64,000 nt of DNA from Labilithrix sp. (GCA_019637155.1 JAHBWE010000012.1:62001-126000), one strand, 5' to 3'; positions 16,423 through 25,495 are shown, counted from the stretch's first letter. Numbers and translations are program-made. Notes: generated by a model not told the origin, from the letters alone.

Positions 16423-17462
16423 ATGAAGCAGGCGGCCCTCCTCCTCGACTTCCTCACCGCAAGCTATCGGCTGGAGCTCGGCGATCGGGAGTACGTCGCA
16501 ACCTCGTCGAGCACGCGGTGCCGCTGCTCGATCGCGGGTTGGGCGTCGTCGCGTACACGTACGACGCTCGCGACGCGGCGCGCCCCGTCGTGGGGGACGT
16601 GGGGCTCTCGAACCGCTTCGATCCAGCGTGGCTCCAAGCGTTCTATCGGTCCGTCGAGGCCGCTCAGCTCGATCAGGCGAGCAGCAAGCACCCGACCGGA
16701 TTTCGTGCGTGGTCCAACCTCACCTGCGCGCAGGTGAGCACCATCCCGAAGATGCGAGCGTTCCTTCCGCTCTTCAAACACTTCGGCGGCGCTCGCGACG
16801 TGTTCGCGCTGAACGCCCTCGACGCGAGCGGCTACGGCCTCTGGCTCGGCGCACCGTGGCCGCGGATCGAGAAGGAGCCCGGCGATCTCGTGATGCTCTT
16901 CGAGCGAGTCGCGGCGCATCTCCGCGCGGCGTGCCGCTTGCGGCGCAACGGCCAGCCGGCTCGGGGGCGATCGGACGTGCTCCTCTCGACCGACGGCGAC
17001 GTGCTCTCGGCCGACGGCGACACGCTACGCACCGAGGGTGTCGGAGAGGACGCGCGCTCCATGCTGCGTCGCGCGGCGAAGGCGCTCGACCGAGCGCGCT
17101 CGCAGGAAGGGCGCCGGGACGTGGACCGAGCGACGCGCGCGTGGAGGCCTCTCGTGCTCTCGCGCTGGTCGGTGCTCGACGAGTTCGACTCGGACGGACG
17201 GCGCGTCTTCGTCGCCGTCGAGAACCGACCGCCGACGCGGGCGCCCCGCCGGGACCTGAGCGAGCGCGAGCATCAGATCATGACCCAGGCCCACCTCGGA
17301 CACACCAACAAGGTGATCGCGTACGAGCTCGGGCTCTCCGCGTCGACCGTCCGCGTGCTCCTCCACCGTGCGGCACGGAAGCTCGGAGCGCCGACCCGGG
17401 AGGACGCGATCGCGCGCTTCGACGAGCTCGTGAAGCGAAGCGTTCCGGGCGACGACGCGTAA
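16423..17462 (+). pseudogene. LuxR-type regulator, copy B, with a -1 frameshift
   Basis: The N-terminus MKQAALLLDFLTASYRLELGDREYVA begins at the ATG at 16423 and matches copy A. The match then jumps to another frame near 16500, where NLVEHAVPLLDRGLGVVAYTYDARDAARP continues the alignment to the stop at 17462. Inserting one base after the GTC GC of REYVA restores a single frame of about 346 residues. So there is a one-base deletion, or a sequencing error. The remainder is well conserved and includes the LuxR helix-turn-helix (LSEREHQIMTQAHLGHTNKVIAYELGLSASTVRVLLHRAARKLG). A longer open frame starting at 16332 supplies an unrelated N-terminus and could still yield a DNA-binding product. The stop codon lies inside TTTACGT site 2. 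Confidence 0.75.
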
Positions 17463-17472
17463 ACGCGTAAAC
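17459..17472 (+). promoter_or_regulatory. TTTACGT-type element, site 2
   Basis: The sequence gtaaacgcgtaaac holds two GTAAAC half-sites separated by gc, reading as GTTTAC repeats on the other strand. It overlaps the stop codon of the preceding regulator gene and ends 45 bp before the GTG of the desaturase. Confidence 0.6.
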
Positions 17473-17517
17473 CCGAGCTCGCTCTGCGTCGCGAGGACCG
17501 CGCGGTAGGCTCGCGTC

Positions 17518-18456
17518 GTGGGCCTGCTGCGATACTCGGCCGACCGACGGACCCTCGCGATCGTCGGCTCCTGGTTCGTCGTGGAGGCCGCGCTCTGGAG
17601 CATCGACGGTCATCCATGGCTCACCGCGGGCCTGTTCTCGGCGGCGTGCGTGGGCGCGTTCCTCGCCGCGGTCGCGACGCACAACACGATTCACTGCCCG
17701 GTGTTCCATTCACGCACGCTCGAGGCGCTGTGGAAGTGCGTCCTCACCCTCGCCTACGGGCACCCGATCGGCTCCTTCGTCCCCGGCCACAACCTCTCGC
17801 ATCACCGTCACCTCGAGACCCGCGCCGACGTCATGCGGACGAGCAAGGCGCGCGCGCGTTGGAACCTGATCAACATCGTGACGTTCTTCCCTTCCATCAG
17901 CGGAGCCATGTTGCGCTCGGAGATCGGCTACGTTCGCTTCGCGTGGCGACGTCGTGCGCGCTGGCGGCGGCAGCTCGTCCTCGAGTCGTGCGTCCTCGTC
18001 GTGGCGGCGCTCGCGCTCGCGGCGGTCGACTACAAGCGGCTATTGTGGTGCGTCGTCATCCCTCACGTGTACGCGGCGTGGGGCGTCGTGACGATGAACC
18101 TCCTCCAGCACGACGGCGCCGACACCGACTCGCCGCACAATCACTCGCGGAGCTTCATTGGCAAAACGGTCAACTGGTTGACGTTCAATAACGGTTTTCA
18201 CGCCGTCCATCACCTGCGGCCTGGTCTGCATTGGAGCTTGCTCCCTGCCGCCCACGAGCGGCTCGTCGTGCCGCACACCGATCCTCGATTGATCGAGCCG
18301 TCGTTGCCGGCCTATCTGTTCCGGACGTACGTGTTCCCGGGGCGGCGCGTTCGCTTCGACGGCCGGCCCGTCGTGCTCGTGGAGGCCGGCGCCGACGCGC
18401 CCTGGTATGGCAAATACGCGCCGGCGACGGCTCAAACGGAGGGAAGCAGCTCGTGA
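17518..18456 (+). CDS. Membrane fatty-acid desaturase / hydroxylase
   Basis: The protein has 312 residues from a GTG start; no closer ATG exists. It contains the three histidine boxes of membrane di-iron desaturases: HNTIH (HX3H) near 60, HNLSHHRH (HX3HH plus one) near 95, and NNGFHAVHH (HX2HH) near 220. Hydrophobic segments lie around 12-55 and 155-195. Such enzymes insert double bonds or hydroxyls into acyl chains of lipids in the cytoplasmic membrane. It overlaps the convergent ceramidase gene by 25 bp and shares the TTTACGT element with it. Modification of a sphingolipid or its acyl chain is therefore an attractive, unproven role. Confidence 0.87.
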   Translation: MGLLRYSADRRTLAIVGSWFVVEAALWSIDGHPWLTAGLFSAACVGAFLAAVATHNTIHCPVFHSRTLEALWKCVLTLAYGHPIGSFVPGHNLSHHRHLETRADVMRTSKARARWNLINIVTFFPSISGAMLRSEIGYVRFAWRRRARWRRQLVLESCVLVVAALALAAVDYKRLLWCVVIPHVYAAWGVVTMNLLQHDGADTDSPHNHSRSFIGKTVNWLTFNNGFHAVHHLRPGLHWSLLPAAHERLVVPHTDPRLIEPSLPAYLFRTYVFPGRRVRFDGRPVVLVEAGADAPWYGKYAPATAQTEGSSS

Positions 18457-20162
18457 TCGCGAAAGCGGAGCGGCTCGTCTCCCAGCGCAGGTCGCAGCGA
18501 ATCGAATTTGGGAGATCTCTGCCGGCGATGAACCATGTCGCCGGCGAGCCTCCGAAGCTCCGTGCGCCACGCCGCCAGCGTCCATCGGCCGAACAGCGTC
18601 GAGGCCGCCTCGTAGTGTTGGAGTCGATACTCTTCCTCCGTCGTCACGTACGCGGCGTACGCGTTGGCGTACCCGTTGACGACGACGCGATCGACTCCGA
18701 TCGGCGCGAGCGCCGACGCGACGGTGGAGCGCATGCGCCGGCCGCTGACGGTGGTCGGCTCGGCGGGGATGCCGACGATCGCGAGCGACCCCACGAGCAG
18801 GATCTGAGTCGGCAAGACCTGCGGCACCCACGGATGGTCCCCGAGCCGCCCGCTGTCGAGGACGCGGCAGTAATAGGCAACACGTGAATCGGGGAGGAGC
18901 TGGAAGCCTGGCGGCCGCGTCGAGAGCGAGGTCATGACGTTGCCGCGGGCGCCGTACCCGAGATCGAAGAAGCGGACCTTCGAGCCGTGCATGCTTCGCC
19001 AGTCGCGACCTCGACGCCGCCTGCACCACGCGACGAGCTTCGAGAGGACGGGGTTGACGGCGCGCAGCGCAAACGCGGGGCCCGGGCCTTCCAGCGTCCC
19101 GTAAGCGAAGCCGAGGCCGAGGCACGCGACCGAGGTCGCCCGTCCCTCGCGGCCCCTCGCGAAATCCGGATCGACCGCGATCGAGGCGAAGTCCCGATAT
19201 CGAATTTGCCCCGAGAGCGCGCCGCGCAGCTCCACGCCGCGGGACGGCGCCTCGCGGAACGCGTCCCATGCGTGCCGCGCCTGCACCCGCCCGGCGTGCT
19301 CCGCGCTCTCGAAGTCGTCGTCGTGCTTGCCCACGAGGAGCCGGCGCTTCGGGCTCCAGCGGAAATTGGGCGTCACGTCGCCCGCCGACTCCTGCGCGAA
19401 GATCGCGACGAAGGAGTCCCGCTCGTCGCTGCCGGAGCGCGGCTCGACACGCGCGGCGCGCTCTTCGCAGTCGCGCGCCGCGACGCCCTTGTTGTCCGGG
19501 TGGAGGAGCGTGTTCTCGAAGTGGATGCTGGTGCCGTGCACCGGGAACCAGCACAGAAATCCGCGCGCCCTGCCGGACGAAGCGTCGTCGACGCGCAGCA
19601 GCGTGAGCGCGCGGTCGACGGCCTCGTCGCTCCGGTCGGGCGGCAGCGGCCGGACGTCGTCGTTGAGGTTGTAGGCGGCGATCGATCGATTGAAGCTGAC
19701 GGTCTCGACGAGCGGCACGGAGGTCGTGTGGAGGGTGAGCCGCGCCGGGGCGAGCGTCGCGATGGCCCGCTCGAGGGCGCGAACGATCCCGCGCGCCAAC
19801 CCGTCGACGACGCGCGGCGCGAAGCCGGGACCGGTGACGCTGTAGAAGAGGTACGTCGAATAGCCGTTCGGACCACTATGCGTGTGCGTCGCCGTGATCA
19901 TGACGTCGTGCTCGTCGAGCATCACGCCTCGCTCGGCGATGCGCTCGAGCACCTTCTGCCGGAGATGCTGCGAGATGAAGCCGAGGTCCGCGCAGACGTA
20001 GCCGACGCGGCGCCTCGTGTTCGGACACTCGACGACGAGCGCCCGTGCGTAGAGCGGCAGCGCGACGCCCAGCGCGACGTTCTCCGGCTGGCCCCAGCCG
20101 AACATGCACATCCCGCGTTCGTAGACGGTGATATCCGCGCGGCCCATTCCGGCGCGGAGCAT
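18432..20162 (-). CDS. Neutral/alkaline ceramidase
   Basis: This 576-residue protein starts at the ATG at 20162; a TTG four codons upstream (20174) is also possible. The N-terminal half carries the zinc-site motif TATHTHSGPNGY and GDVTPNF, equivalent to the GDVSPN of neutral ceramidases. The C-terminal half carries VVNGYANAYAAYVTTEEEY and YEAASTLFG, also diagnostic. These enzymes hydrolyse the amide bond of ceramide to sphingosine and a fatty acid. No clear signal peptide is visible; bacterial relatives are usually secreted, so cytoplasmic location or an alternative export route is open. It lies back to back with the flavoprotein at 20285, and the perfect palindrome between them presumably serves both promoters. 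Confidence 0.9.
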   Translation of the reverse strand: MLRAGMGRADITVYERGMCMFGWGQPENVALGVALPLYARALVVECPNTRRRVGYVCADLGFISQHLRQKVLERIAERGVMLDEHDVMITATHTHSGPNGYSTYLFYSVTGPGFAPRVVDGLARGIVRALERAIATLAPARLTLHTTSVPLVETVSFNRSIAAYNLNDDVRPLPPDRSDEAVDRALTLLRVDDASSGRARGFLCWFPVHGTSIHFENTLLHPDNKGVAARDCEERAARVEPRSGSDERDSFVAIFAQESAGDVTPNFRWSPKRRLLVGKHDDDFESAEHAGRVQARHAWDAFREAPSRGVELRGALSGQIRYRDFASIAVDPDFARGREGRATSVACLGLGFAYGTLEGPGPAFALRAVNPVLSKLVAWCRRRRGRDWRSMHGSKVRFFDLGYGARGNVMTSLSTRPPGFQLLPDSRVAYYCRVLDSGRLGDHPWVPQVLPTQILLVGSLAIVGIPAEPTTVSGRRMRSTVASALAPIGVDRVVVNGYANAYAAYVTTEEEYRLQHYEAASTLFGRWTLAAWRTELRRLAGDMVHRRQRSPKFDSLRPALGDEPLRFRDHELLPSV

Positions 20163-20221
20163 GGGAGCGACCAACGTGACGTCGACGGTAATACGACTGC
20201 ACGAGCGCTCGTTCGATCGAC

Positions 20222-20237
20222 GGGTTTACGTAAACCC
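20222..20237. promoter_or_regulatory. TTTACGT element, site 3 (perfect palindrome)
   Basis: The sequence gggtttacgtaaaccc is a perfect 16-bp palindrome. It lies 59 bp before the ceramidase ATG on the minus strand (47 bp from the alternative TTG) and 47 bp before the flavoprotein ATG on the plus strand. A dimeric regulator bound here could control both genes. Confidence 0.75.
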
Positions 20238-20284
20238 TTTTCGTCACACCGATCGCAGAGCCCAAGTCGAATATCGACGACGCG

Positions 20285-21937
20285 ATGAATGTGCACGCGA
20301 TGCGGGGGCGTGATGGCTTCTTCCATCCGTCGACCGAAGACGAGCTCCGCGCGCTCGTGCGCCATGCTCGTCGCGCCGGCGTGCGACTGCGCGTTCGCGG
20401 CTCGGCGCACTCCATCGCCCGCGCCATCTACACCGATCCCTCCGTCGCCGGGGAGGGGGGTGGAGGTCCTCACGTCGACGTGATGCTCGATCGCTACGCG
20501 AAGGTCGTCGAGCTGAACGATCCGCGGATGCGGGTGACGGTGCAGGCGGGGTGTCACCTCGGCCTCGACCCGCGCGATCCGACGCGCTCTTCGACGTGGG
20601 AGACGTCGCTCCTGGCGCAGCTCGAGGCGCGAGGGTGGGCGCTCCCCGATCTCGGCGGGGTTACCCACCAGACCGTCTCGGGTTTCCTGATGACGGGCTC
20701 GTGCGGAGGTTCGGTGGTCCACTCCATCGAGGAGTCGGTCGTCGCGCTCCGCCTGATCGACGGCACGGGCACGGTCCACACGCTCGAGCGCGAGGACGAT
20801 CCGCCGTTCTTCGCCGCGCTCTGTTCGATGGGCCTGCTCGGCGTCGTCTCGACGATCACGTTCCAGTGCGTCCGCGCCTACGACATCCTCGGCCGGGAAG
20901 ACGTCACCGACGAGCCCGACTGCGCGTACGAGCTGTTCGGTGACGGCGAGCGCGGCCTCGAGGGATTCCTTCGCCGGACGGAGTACGCGCGCCTCATGTG
21001 GTGGCCGCAGGAGCACGTGCGGCGCGTCGTGACCTGGCAGGCGCGCCGGATGCGACCGCAGGACTACGACACACGCACCGGTCCGCCGAGCGCGTTTCGA
21101 CCGAAGCCGTACTCGGTCCTCGGCGACGCCATCGAGAGCGCGCGCCTGTCGCGCGTCGCCAACGCCGGCGGGCAGATGCTCGGAGGCCTGTTCTACGACT
21201 CCGTCGCGCTCGCTTCGCCGACCTCACGCGCGAGAGCCTGGGCGGCGACCGTCCCCGGCGCGCGGCGAGCGATCTCCTCGCCGATCGGACGTCGCGCGAA
21301 GGAGATCGCGGGGGAGGCGTTCACGAGGCGCGTGCTCCCGGCGGTGCTTCGTCCGTTCGTGCCCGTCGGCGCGCAGCAGTTCTGGGATCGCGGCTGCCAC
21401 GGACTGCCGATGGACAACCAGATGTCCGAGTCGAGCCTGCCGACGGAGTTCACCGAGATCTGGGTCCCGCTCGATCGTACGGGTGAGGTGCTCCGCGCGC
21501 TGCGCGCCCACTACGACCGCCACGGGTACGCCGCGACCGGCGCGTTCATCTGCGAGATCTACGCCGCCCGCGCGACGCGATCGTGGATGCATCCGGGGTA
21601 CGAGCGCGACTCGCTCAGGATCGACCTGTTCTGGTTCGCTCGGAACCCCGGCGATCCCACCCGCGGCTGGTTCGTGCAGTTCTGGGAGCTGCTTCGTCCG
21701 TTCGGGTACAGGCTGCACTGGGGAAAGCACCTGCCCGCCGATCCCGAGCTCGGCTGGCGCTACCTGCGCCGTCAGACGCCGCGCTGGGACGACTTCCTCG
21801 ACCTTCGCGCGCGGCTCGACCCCAGCGACGTCTTCCTCACGCCGTACTGGCGGAGCGCGCTGGGCGTCGGGGCTCGGCGCGCCGACGGAGTTTACGTAAG
21901 CTCTTCCCCCGGCGCGCCGCTCGAACGCCGAGGGTAG
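20285..21937 (+). CDS. FAD-linked oxidoreductase, sugar-lactone-oxidase type
   Basis: This 550-residue protein has a PCMH-type FAD-binding domain at residues about 10-190. The motif RGSAHSIARAIY carries the His that is covalently flavinylated in aldono-lactone oxidases, and TVQAGCHLGLDPRD and GGVTHQTVSGFLMTGSCGG are further flavin contacts. The C-terminal end (WRYLRRQTPRWDDFLDLRARLDPSDVFLTPYW) matches the D-arabinono-1,4-lactone oxidase domain (ALO). The family oxidises sugars, alditols or lactones with O2. The substrate here cannot be named. It shares the site-3 palindrome with the ceramidase and precedes the NTF2-like gene by 12 bp. Confidence 0.85.
   Translation: MNVHAMRGRDGFFHPSTEDELRALVRHARRAGVRLRVRGSAHSIARAIYTDPSVAGEGGGGPHVDVMLDRYAKVVELNDPRMRVTVQAGCHLGLDPRDPTRSSTWETSLLAQLEARGWALPDLGGVTHQTVSGFLMTGSCGGSVVHSIEESVVALRLIDGTGTVHTLEREDDPPFFAALCSMGLLGVVSTITFQCVRAYDILGREDVTDEPDCAYELFGDGERGLEGFLRRTEYARLMWWPQEHVRRVVTWQARRMRPQDYDTRTGPPSAFRPKPYSVLGDAIESARLSRVANAGGQMLGGLFYDSVALASPTSRARAWAATVPGARRAISSPIGRRAKEIAGEAFTRRVLPAVLRPFVPVGAQQFWDRGCHGLPMDNQMSESSLPTEFTEIWVPLDRTGEVLRALRAHYDRHGYAATGAFICEIYAARATRSWMHPGYERDSLRIDLFWFARNPGDPTRGWFVQFWELLRPFGYRLHWGKHLPADPELGWRYLRRQTPRWDDFLDLRARLDPSDVFLTPYWRSALGVGARRADGVYVSSSPGAPLERRG
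21888..21903 (+). promoter_or_regulatory. TTTACGT element, site 4
   Basis: The sequence gagtttacgtaagctc is an imperfect palindrome. It lies inside the 3' end of the flavoprotein coding region and ends 46 bp before the ATG at 21950. The consistent spacing argues that the downstream gene has its own regulated promoter. Confidence 0.6.
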
Positions 21938-21949
21938 AGTCGATCGCGC

Positions 21950-22399
21950 ATGGGCTTGCCCTCCAAATCCGCGGCCGTGGCCACGCGCCTGCAGAAGTAC
22001 TACGAGGGGTTCGCGAGCGAGCGCGAGAGCGCGCTCCATCGGCTGGGCGAGCACTTCACCGACGACATCCACTTCCGCGATCCTTTCCGCGAGACGCACG
22101 GCATGCCGGCGTTCCGCGAGCTCTTCGTGCGGATGTTCAAGCAGTACCCAACGGTCGCCTTCGACAGCTTTCGGATCGACGGAGACGACCGCGCCTTCAC
22201 GCTCACGTACGTCATGCGGCTCGGCATGGTCGTCGGCCCCGAGTTCGTGACGCCGATGGCGAGCGTGTGCCGCGTCCGCGCCGGGGAAGACCGTGTCAGC
22301 GACCTGCTCGACTTCTACGACTTCTCGTCGAGCCTCGTGTCCCCCTTCCCTCTCGTCGCCGCCGCCTACCGCAAGCTCGTCAACGCGCTCTTCCTCTGA
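21950..22399 (+). CDS. NTF2-like (SnoaL-type) protein
   Basis: The protein has 149 residues, with the NTF2-like fold pattern of an N-terminal helix pair (VATRLQKYYEGFASE), then GEHFTDDIHFRDPFRETHGMPAF, and alternating beta strands to the end. The motif HFRDPF is common in SnoaL-like proteins, which are either small enzymes (isomerases, hydrolases) or ligand-binding proteins. No catalytic dyad can be confirmed. It lies 12 bp after the flavoprotein and carries its own TTTACGT element. An accessory role in the same lipid or small-molecule pathway is inferred from position only. Confidence 0.75.
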   Translation: MGLPSKSAAVATRLQKYYEGFASERESALHRLGEHFTDDIHFRDPFRETHGMPAFRELFVRMFKQYPTVAFDSFRIDGDDRAFTLTYVMRLGMVVGPEFVTPMASVCRVRAGEDRVSDLLDFYDFSSSLVSPFPLVAAAYRKLVNALFL

Positions 22400-22430
22400 G
22401 AGGAAAAACCCACGTGATAGGGTGGCGGCG

Positions 22431-22925
22431 ATGGGATTCGAGCTCTTGCTTCGAGCCACACGTCGCGCGTCACCGAGGGAGGTCCGAAGCCCGTTCACGG
22501 GCCAGCTCCAGATGGAGACTCCCCTCGTGATGACCGAAACCGAGCTGCGAGCCTGCCTGGCCGTTCTCGCCCGACACGGCGGACGGCTCGACGAGGACGG
22601 CGGCGGTCTCGTTCGTCTCGAAGGGGGAGCGCTCCAGTTCTCCGGGTTCGACGCGGAGGGCGATCTCGTCAAGGTGATCGGAGACCTCCGCGTCGCGTGT
22701 CATGTCTTGTTCGAGTTGGCGCAGGCGGGGCAGATGGCGATCCTCCCGGACAGCGGCGATGGGCTCGTTACGAGCAAGGAGACGCTCGCCAGAGCACAGC
22801 AGCTCGAAGACGAGCTCGGAGGGCCCGTCGTCGTCGTCGACGACGCAGAGGCCCTCGCCACCGCCCTCGAAGCGGAGTGTGAACGCGCGCGAGCCTACTC
22901 CGAACGAGCCGCGCGCGGCGGATAG
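22431..22925 (+). CDS. Hypothetical protein
   Basis: This 164-residue soluble protein starts at the ATG at 22431, 31 bp after the NTF2-like gene. Residues about 30-90 carry a regular alpha/beta pattern (TETELRACLAVLARHGGRLDE, then VRLEGGALQFSGFD), followed by a helical region rich in Glu and Ala. The end (PVVVVDDAEALATALEAECERAR) may be a strand-helix pair. I do not recognise a family. It has no TTTACGT element of its own and could be read through from upstream; site 5 follows it. Confidence 0.55.
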   Translation: MGFELLLRATRRASPREVRSPFTGQLQMETPLVMTETELRACLAVLARHGGRLDEDGGGLVRLEGGALQFSGFDAEGDLVKVIGDLRVACHVLFELAQAGQMAILPDSGDGLVTSKETLARAQQLEDELGGPVVVVDDAEALATALEAECERARAYSERAARGG

Positions 22926-22960
22926 ACGCGCCGCTCCTCGAGCCGCGGGCTCGACGAAAT

Positions 22961-22974
22961 TGTTTACGTTTACA
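22961..22974 (+). promoter_or_regulatory. TTTACGT element, site 5
   Basis: The sequence tgtttacgtttaca is identical to site 1 and ends 56 bp before the ATG of the second beta-helix lipoprotein. The flank gacgaaattgtttacgtttac is nearly shared with site 6. Confidence 0.75.
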
Positions 22975-23030
22975 ACCACTAGGACGTGCTTCCCGTCGGC
23001 CTGTGACAGAGTCGCGACGGCGAGGTTCAC

Positions 23031-24404
23031 ATGACACGGAACGATTTGGTGCGGATGGTTGCGCTCTGCGTGGCCGGGCTTGCAGCTTGCGAGAGCAGCT
23101 CCGCGGGGCCAGCCCCCGTGGCTCCAGACGCAGACGCAGGATCGGTGGAGCCGAAGTGCGTCGCTCCGACGGGTGAAGGGACGGTCCACTCCTCGTCCGC
23201 TCTCGCCTCGGACGTCGAGGTGTGGACCGCCGCGGGCAGCCCGCACGTCGTCACGGTTCCGGTCACGATCCGCGCCGGACAGAAGCTCACGATCGAGCCG
23301 TGCGCCGTGGTCCGCCTCGAGGCCAAAATGAGCGTGCTCGTCGACGGCGAGCTGATCGCCGACGGCGCGGCCGACCAGCGGATCTCGCTCGAGCGCGCGG
23401 GGGCCGAGCCGTGGGAGTACGTCCGCGTCTCCGACACCGGGCGCGCACGCTTCGCCTACGCGACGCTCGCGGGTGGCGGGCACCTGAGCAACAACCGTCC
23501 GAACGAGACGGCGACGCTCTACGTCGGCGGCGACTTGCGCTCGCCTACGGGCGCCCAGCCGCTCGTACGCGTGGACCACGTCACCATCGAGGGGTCGCAG
23601 ACGCTCGGCGTGCTCTTGACCGAGAACGGCGCCTTCACCGACGACTCGCTCGACCTCACCGTGACCGGCAGCGGCTCGGCGCCGATCCGCACCTGGTTGA
23701 GCGCCGCCTCGAGCCTGCCCACGGGCGCGTACGCCGGCAACCAGGACGATCAGATCCTGCTCGAGGCGGGCGGCTCCCCGATCGTGGGCGAGGTCACGCT
23801 GCGCGATCGTGGTCTCTCGTACCACGTGATCAGCTCCCCGCTGCGCGTCGGCGGCACCGACAACGACAAGAAGCCCGGCACGCTCGTCGTGGAGCCTGGC
23901 GTTACCCTCCGCTTCCAGCCGGGGTCGGGCGTGAACGTCGAAGCGTACACGACGAGCGAGAGCGCCACGGGGACGCTGCGCGCGATCGGCACGTCCGACA
24001 AGCCGATCGTGTTCACGTCCGACTCCGCGACGCCGGCGCCGGGGGACTGGGTCGGCATCACGTTCAAGGGCACGCCGTCGCCGAACAACCGCATCGAGCA
24101 CGCGACGATCGCCTACGCCGGCGGCGACTCCGGCATCTCGAGCTACGACTGCTTCGTCACCCCCGACGAGCGCGGCTTCTCGAACCGCGGCGCCGTCATC
24201 ATCTTCGGCGGCCCGGCCGCGGCGCCGTTCATCGCCCACACGCGCATCGAGAACAGCGCCCAAGACGGCATCGTGCGCGGCTGGACGGGCGAGCCAGTCG
24301 ACTTCCTGGGAACGAACGAGTTCGTCGCGGTCTCGCGCTGCAATCAGACGTTCCCAAAGCCCGCGGCGGGCGCGTGCCCCTCACCGCCACCGTGCCCGAA
24401 GTAG
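23031..24404 (+). CDS. Beta-helix-like lipoprotein, copy B
   Basis: This 457-residue paralogue of the protein at 14779 starts MTRNDLVRMVALCVAGLAAC, with the lipobox Cys at 20. The order of segments is the same: cysteine-containing CVAPTGEGTVHSS, VWTAAGSPHVVT, a long run of short beta turns (GTLVVEPGVTLRFQPGSG, GTLRAIGTSDKPIVFTS, PNNRIEHATIAYAGGD), and a C-terminal Pro/Cys tail (CPSPPPCPK). A parallel beta-helix surface protein is the likely fold. It differs from copy A mainly around residues 230-260. The promoter region is conserved with copy A, so both are expected to respond to the same regulator. Confidence 0.8.
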   Translation: MTRNDLVRMVALCVAGLAACESSSAGPAPVAPDADAGSVEPKCVAPTGEGTVHSSSALASDVEVWTAAGSPHVVTVPVTIRAGQKLTIEPCAVVRLEAKMSVLVDGELIADGAADQRISLERAGAEPWEYVRVSDTGRARFAYATLAGGGHLSNNRPNETATLYVGGDLRSPTGAQPLVRVDHVTIEGSQTLGVLLTENGAFTDDSLDLTVTGSGSAPIRTWLSAASSLPTGAYAGNQDDQILLEAGGSPIVGEVTLRDRGLSYHVISSPLRVGGTDNDKKPGTLVVEPGVTLRFQPGSGVNVEAYTTSESATGTLRAIGTSDKPIVFTSDSATPAPGDWVGITFKGTPSPNNRIEHATIAYAGGDSGISSYDCFVTPDERGFSNRGAVIIFGGPAAAPFIAHTRIENSAQDGIVRGWTGEPVDFLGTNEFVAVSRCNQTFPKPAAGACPSPPPCPK

Positions 24405-24447
24405 CTGCACTCGTCGCTCGGGTCTCGAGCGAGGTTGACGATCTACG

Positions 24448-25061
24448 CCCAACGAGGAAGTCGGTCGTAAGGCACACGAGCTCGTTGCCAGCGAACCCGT
24501 AGTAGGTGCCGTAGTATCCGTCGCCGTAGCCGTCTCGAACACGGCGGCGGTACCGCCTTCGCCGACGTCATGGATGCCGAGTGCCTTGGTCCTCGAAGCG
24601 AGATCGAGCTCGTGCTCGTCTTCTTCTTTGAGGAGCTCAAGCGCCTTCGCGTCCATGAATGAGCCCATGGCGACGTCGACGGGGTAGCCATACGCGGGCT
24701 TGGCCGTGACCTTGCGGCGGCTCGGCGGGACGAGCGACGACATGCCGCGGGGGAGGGCGACTTCCCACCGATCGACCGCTTTCGCGCGGACGATGATGCT
24801 CACTGCGCAGACGCGGCCGCCGGCGACGGCGAGCTCGACGTCATACTTGGCTGGTGGAACGGCACGCGCAAACGGCGCGACGTCCTCGTTCTGGAGGTGC
24901 ATCGGATCGATCGCCACGACCGAGCCCGTCGGGAGGACGAGCTGCCCCAAGAGGCCCGGACAGCCAAGGCGCGCGTGAGGAGCGACGAGGAGCCGGGCGA
25001 ACGGATCGCGGCGAGCTCCGCGAAGCCACTGGCAGCAATTCCATCCACCGCGAGAATCCAA
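24448..25061 (-). pseudogene. DUF4241 protein, frameshifted remnant
   Basis: On the minus strand, GQLVLPTGSVVAIDP, FARAVPPAKYDVELAVAGG and YGYPVDVAMGSFMDA match the usual order of a DUF4241 protein (function unknown). The frame then loses the family. One base shifted near 24535-24540, the expected ending reappears as RDGYGDGYYGTYYGFAGN followed by LVCLTTDFLVG near 24448. That shifted frame has no stop where the family normally ends, so the 3' end has also been lost. The start is uncertain; an ATG at 25061 is in frame. It is best read as a decaying gene at the edge of the recombined region. Confidence 0.6.
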
Positions 25062-25183
25062 GAAGCTGGAAACGCAGGTCCGTCGCCTCGTCGAGACACG
25101 CCGTTACCTCGCCGGCCGCGCCGAGATTGAAGTCGAGTCTTGACACTCCCCTTAGCGGAGACACGACGCTCGACGGACCGATC

Positions 25184-25495
25184 ATGGACCACATCAGCAT
25201 TCCTATCGCCGACACCACCGCCACACGGACATTCTACGAGGTCGGCTTCGACAAGCCTGGCAGCCCCGTCCTCTACTTCGGCGTCGCCGAGGCTCCGAGC
25301 CAAGTCCATCTCGCCTTCGTGGCCAGTGACGAGGGAGCTGTACGCGCATTCTTCGAGGCGGCGCTGGCCAACGGCGGGACGGACAACGGACCGCCGGGTC
25401 CGCGGCCCAGCTACGGCGCCGAGTACTACGCGGCGTTCGTCCTCGACGCCGACGCGGACGGCGGCCTCCACGGCGCCGCGCTGGCTCAGATGCAC
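25184..25495 (+). pseudogene. VOC-family (glyoxalase-like) fragment
   Basis: From the ATG at 25184 the frame reads MDHISIPIADTTATRTFYE and later VHLAFVASDEGAVRAFFEAAL, GTDNGPPGPRP and YYAAFVLDAD, the familiar course of a vicinal-oxygen-chelate domain. About 20 residues usually found between FYE and the next strand are missing. The usual ending (DGNNIEAVCH-like) is replaced by GGLHGAALAQM and then TTTACGT site 6, with no stop for a further 550 bp. I therefore call it a truncated, probably non-functional copy. Confidence 0.55.

Noticed and set aside
16480..16520. Programmed -1 frameshift in LuxR copy B
   Set aside because: There is no slippery heptamer or downstream stimulatory structure that I can see, and the intact paralogue reads straight through. 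A mutation or sequencing error is simpler.
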